This document shows positions 61,525 through 64,000 of a DNA stretch of 64,000 bases, piece by piece; within the stretch, counting starts at the first letter, position 1; every line of letters starts with the position of its first letter. The notes below the pieces were generated by a model that saw only the letters and a list, made by a program, of their open reading frames with translations, did no database searches and was not told the origin of the DNA. The stretch covers positions 128,461-192,460 of the forward strand of contig JAFEAM010000008.1 in assembly GCA_018266395.1 (NCBI GenBank), written 5' to 3'. Both the position numbers and the translations under genes were made by a program. This stretch comes from Bacteroidota bacterium. Lineage in GTDB: Bacteria > Bacteroidota > Bacteroidia > Cytophagales > Cyclobacteriaceae.

Positions 61525-62295
61525 TTAAGTCAGGCCGAGCAGATCCGTAATCTGAACAGCAATCAGGTCTACAATGAACACGAGGAGGGAAGCGACAACC
61601 ACGGCTGAATTGGCCGAGCGTCCGACACCCTCTGTCCCCTTGTTGGAATAATATCCTTTGTAACAGCCCACCAGGCCAATGGCAAAACCGAAGAAGACGG
61701 TCTTTACTATGGCAGGTACCAGGTCACTGTAGCTTAGTGCATTAAATACCTGTGACCAATAAAGCGCCCAGCTGATGCTGCCGCGGATATTCACGCCGAG
61801 ATATCCGCCATAAAGCGAAATGGCATTGGATAAATTCACCAGAACAGGCAGCATGAGTGTGGTGGCAAGAATTCTTGTAACAATGAGGTACTTGAACGGA
61901 TTGGTGCCCGAAACTTCCATGGCATCAATCTGTTCGGTAACCCGCATGGAGCCCAGTTCGGCACCCATGCCGGAGCCGATCTTTCCTGCACAGATGAGTG
62001 CGGTAATGACAGGTGAGATTTCCCTCACAAGGGAGATGCCAACCATGTTCGGCAACATGGATTCTGCTCCAAATTCGATCAGGGTGGGTCTCGACTGAAT
62101 GGTGAGTACCAGGCCCATGATGAAGGCCGTGATGCCAACCAGTGAGAGGGATTTATAGCCTACCCAAAAACACTGGCGTATCAGTTCACCGAATTCATAG
62201 CGTGGCTTGAATCCTTCCCTGAAGAAACGGGCTGCAAACCTGGATATTCCCCCGACCTCCTCAAGTGTCTTATTGATGTTGAAAACATCCTTCAT
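61525..62295 (-). CDS. mlaE: MlaE-like ABC permease
   Basis: A 256-residue permease with about five or six helices and the family core IGSGMGAELGSMRVTEQIDA followed by MEVSGTNPFKYLIVTRI. ATG 62295 is used rather than GTG 62313, which would lie almost at the predicted transcription start. It moves phospholipid across the inner membrane with MlaF and MlaD. No soluble MlaC or outer-membrane MlaA is seen nearby. First gene of the operon, with a tandem-box promoter. Confidence 0.92.
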   Translation of the reverse strand: MKDVFNINKTLEEVGGISRFAARFFREGFKPRYEFGELIRQCFWVGYKSLSLVGITAFIMGLVLTIQSRPTLIEFGAESMLPNMVGISLVREISPVITALICAGKIGSGMGAELGSMRVTEQIDAMEVSGTNPFKYLIVTRILATTLMLPVLVNLSNAISLYGGYLGVNIRGSISWALYWSQVFNALSYSDLVPAIVKTVFFGFAIGLVGCYKGYYSNKGTEGVGRSANSAVVVASLLVFIVDLIAVQITDLLGLT

Positions 62296-62322
62296 CGCAT
62301 TTGTACGCTTCACTTCTCATAC

Positions 62323-62387
62323 GAAACTTAAGACCTGGTCAAAGTCCTCAGCATGATAACGATTGGACTGGTTAATGATTTAAGTCA
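62323..62387 (-). promoter_or_regulatory. Tandem-box promoter of the mla operon
   Basis: -7-like TAAGTTTC (minus strand, 62323-62330, one mismatch). Boxes TGAtaacgaTTG (62354-62365, two mismatches) and TGAtttaagTCA (62376-62387, perfect) are 22 bp apart; the proximal centre is 36.5 bp from the -7 end. Confidence 0.65.
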
Positions 62388-62422
62388 TCGGGTATCGCTG
62401 AACCGGCAGCCAATACATGAAT

Positions 62423-64000
62423 CTAATGCTGGCGTTTCCTGCGACTGACTTTCATGACTTCAAACCATAGGACGCTCACTGCACCTGCGGCAAGGCAAAG
62501 GAGAAGATCGTCACTGTGGAGCCTGTCAAAGTGAAACAAATGCTGAACAGGGGGGAAGTACAATGAAATCCCGAGAATGAGGATGATACCCAATATCACC
62601 CATCGAACTGCATCGTTCTTTCCGTCAAATGTCTCCCAGACCGTCCGGGTCCAGGAACGATTGATCAGGATGAGTCCTATGTTGGCAATCACCAGTGTGG
62701 TGAATGTTAAGGCCCTGATTTCTCCCTCCGGTCTGTTCAGCCTCAACGCCACGAAGTATATGGACAGCGTAATGGCAATTACGACAATGCCCTGGAAGGA
62801 GCTCATCAGTATCCTCTTTATCCCAAATACAGGTTCCTTCCGGTTCCGGGGAGGCAACTGCATGATATTTTCTTCTTCACGTTCACCTTCGAAAATCAGT
62901 GAACAGGCCGGATCAATGATCAGCTCCATGAAAGCAATATGCAGTGGCATGAGAATCATGGGGAAATCCTTGAACAGTGCAGGAATGATGGTGATACCGG
63001 CGATGGGAATGTGTACAGAAAAAATGTAGCCCATCGCCTTTTTTATATTGTCGTAAATCCTTCTTCCCATCCGGATGGCTTCCACAATGGATGAGAAGTT
63101 GTCATCCAACAGCACCAATGCCGATGCCTCCCTTGCTACATCTGTACCTCGCTGCCCCATGGCGATTCCTACATGCGCGGCCTTGAGGGAAGGGGCGTCA
63201 TTAATACCATCGCCTGTCATGGCGACAATTTCACCCATTTCTTTCAGTACGTTGACAATCCGCAATTTGTGCTCCGGACTTACCCTTGCAAAAATATTGA
63301 CCTCCCTGAGTTGGATGGCGAGTTCCTCGTCGGACATTCTGTCCAGCTCGCTGCCAGTGATCGACTTTCCGGCATTCGTCAATCCCATTTTGAGGGCGAT
63401 TGCCTTGGCAGTGGCAGGGTAGTCCCCTGTAATCATGATCATTCTAACCCCTGCCTCGTAGCACACCTGCAGGTCGTGTTGCACGGTGGAGCGCAACGGA
63501 TCTTCCAGACCGATCAGCCCCAGAAATTCAAACTCAAAGTCGTGCTGATTTTCCGGAAGACGGGTAGTCTGGAATTTGGCGCGTGCTACCCCAAGTACCC
63601 GCAACCCTTCTTCCGCGAGGCGCGTAATCTGCTTGTTCATCTCCTCATTTGCGGAAGGCTCCATGTGGCACAGATCGGCAATGGCTTCTGGTGAGCCCTT
63701 TGCTGCTATTAGCCATGACTTTCCGTCAGGACTGCTATAAACGTGCGAAAGCGCGAGCAAGGCAGTAGACAATGGATACTCCCTTTCTATTATCCAGTCC
63801 TGATGAAGGTGTTCGGTCCCTGAAAGGTGAAGGTCGCCCAATTGATGGAAAGCCCGCTCCATGGGATCAAAGGGATTTTGCTGGCTGGCCAGTATGGCGT
63901 ACTCGACAAGAGAATGAAATTCCTCGGGAAGACTGTTCTTGCTTTCGCGCTCTACTTCAAGAATGTTGCCTTCAACAGCCAGTTTCCGCACAGTCATTTT
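62423..64000 (-). CDS. Cation-transporting P-type ATPase, P2 type (N-terminus beyond window)
   Basis: The C-terminal 525 residues or so of a P2-type ATPase (Ca2+ or related cation). The visible part starts KMTVRKL, which normally follows the DKTGTLTxN site just outside the window. It has AAKGSPEAIADLCHMEPSAN (nucleotide domain), MITGDYPATAKAIALKMGL, TGDGINDAPSLKAAHVGIAM and late membrane helices with LIIDPACSLIFEGE. Ion specificity cannot be decided; PACS in this helix differs from the usual Ca2+ pump Asn/Asp pattern. A cation ATPase is typical of dormancy-like clusters. Confidence 0.9.
   Translation of the reverse strand, partial: KMTVRKLAVEGNILEVERESKNSLPEEFHSLVEYAILASQQNPFDPMERAFHQLGDLHLSGTEHLHQDWIIEREYPLSTALLALSHVYSSPDGKSWLIAAKGSPEAIADLCHMEPSANEEMNKQITRLAEEGLRVLGVARAKFQTTRLPENQHDFEFEFLGLIGLEDPLRSTVQHDLQVCYEAGVRMIMITGDYPATAKAIALKMGLTNAGKSITGSELDRMSDEELAIQLREVNIFARVSPEHKLRIVNVLKEMGEIVAMTGDGINDAPSLKAAHVGIAMGQRGTDVAREASALVLLDDNFSSIVEAIRMGRRIYDNIKKAMGYIFSVHIPIAGITIIPALFKDFPMILMPLHIAFMELIIDPACSLIFEGEREEENIMQLPPRNRKEPVFGIKRILMSSFQGIVVIAITLSIYFVALRLNRPEGEIRALTFTTLVIANIGLILINRSWTRTVWETFDGKNDAVRWVILGIILILGISLYFPPVQHLFHFDRLHSDDLLLCLAAGAVSVLWFEVMKVSRRKRQH

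Noticed and set aside
1..64000. tRNA, rRNA or riboswitch genes
   Set aside because: I looked for cloverleaf-like and known leader signatures by eye and found none; a covariance search was not possible here.

Overview
The window comes from a member of the Bacteroidota, most likely a Cytophagales-type bacterium. The signs are promoters with a TAnnTTTG-like -7 element, a fused CcoN-CcoO oxidase subunit, DUF5777 and DUF5107 proteins, many short lipoproteins, and frequent TTG/GTG starts with little Shine-Dalgarno. I see no rRNA, tRNA, CRISPR array, insertion sequence or phage gene.

Left part (1-6.4 kb): molybdenum-enzyme maturation genes (fdhD, cut by the window edge, and mobA), a WalJ-like metallo-hydrolase, a DUF3592 membrane protein, a lipoprotein, and a minus-strand run of two heme-motif lipoproteins, a YceI protein and a DUF5777 beta-barrel. 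Next (6.4-19.9 kb) is an L-rhamnose utilisation locus. One arm encodes a secreted GH78 alpha-L-rhamnosidase, an MFS transporter and a secreted DUF5107-TPR protein. The divergent arm encodes RhaT, a fused aldolase/dehydrogenase (RhaEW), mutarotase RhaM, isomerase RhaI and a rhamnulokinase. The divergent gap carries an AAGGAT repeat array. A three-copy, roughly 200-bp repeat follows, then a ModE-like regulator, a lipoprotein, and a YkvA / zinc-ribbon / SPFH-GYF membrane set.

Right part (25-64 kb): a low-oxygen/dormancy-type stress island. It holds two PAS histidine kinases, two response regulators fused to Crp/Fnr DNA-binding modules, four universal stress proteins, Hsp20, a phosphoribosyltransferase, an erythromycin-esterase-like protein lacking key residues, a PfkB kinase, two baeRF proteins (one truncated), a DUF4136 gene and its decayed paralogue, Mg2+ and cation P-type ATPases, DUF892 and PPOX proteins, an Mla lipid transporter, and the whole cbb3 oxidase set (ccoNO-Q-P-G-H-safE and usp-ccoI-CoA transferase-ccoS). 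The content resembles the DosR dormancy regulon of mycobacteria and other low-oxygen loci.

The main discovery is a shared promoter design in this island. At least twelve promoters carry a 12-bp Crp/Fnr-type box TGA-N6-TCA (TGAYNNNNRTCA). It usually occurs as two boxes 22-23 bp apart, and the proximal box centre lies 35.5-37.5 bp from the end of the -7 element at nearly every promoter. This puts the boxes near -42 and -64. The two REC-Crp/Fnr proteins keep the Glu and Arg that read TGA half-sites, so I infer they (or another Crp/Fnr protein) run a local regulon covering respiration, stress proteins and their own sensors.
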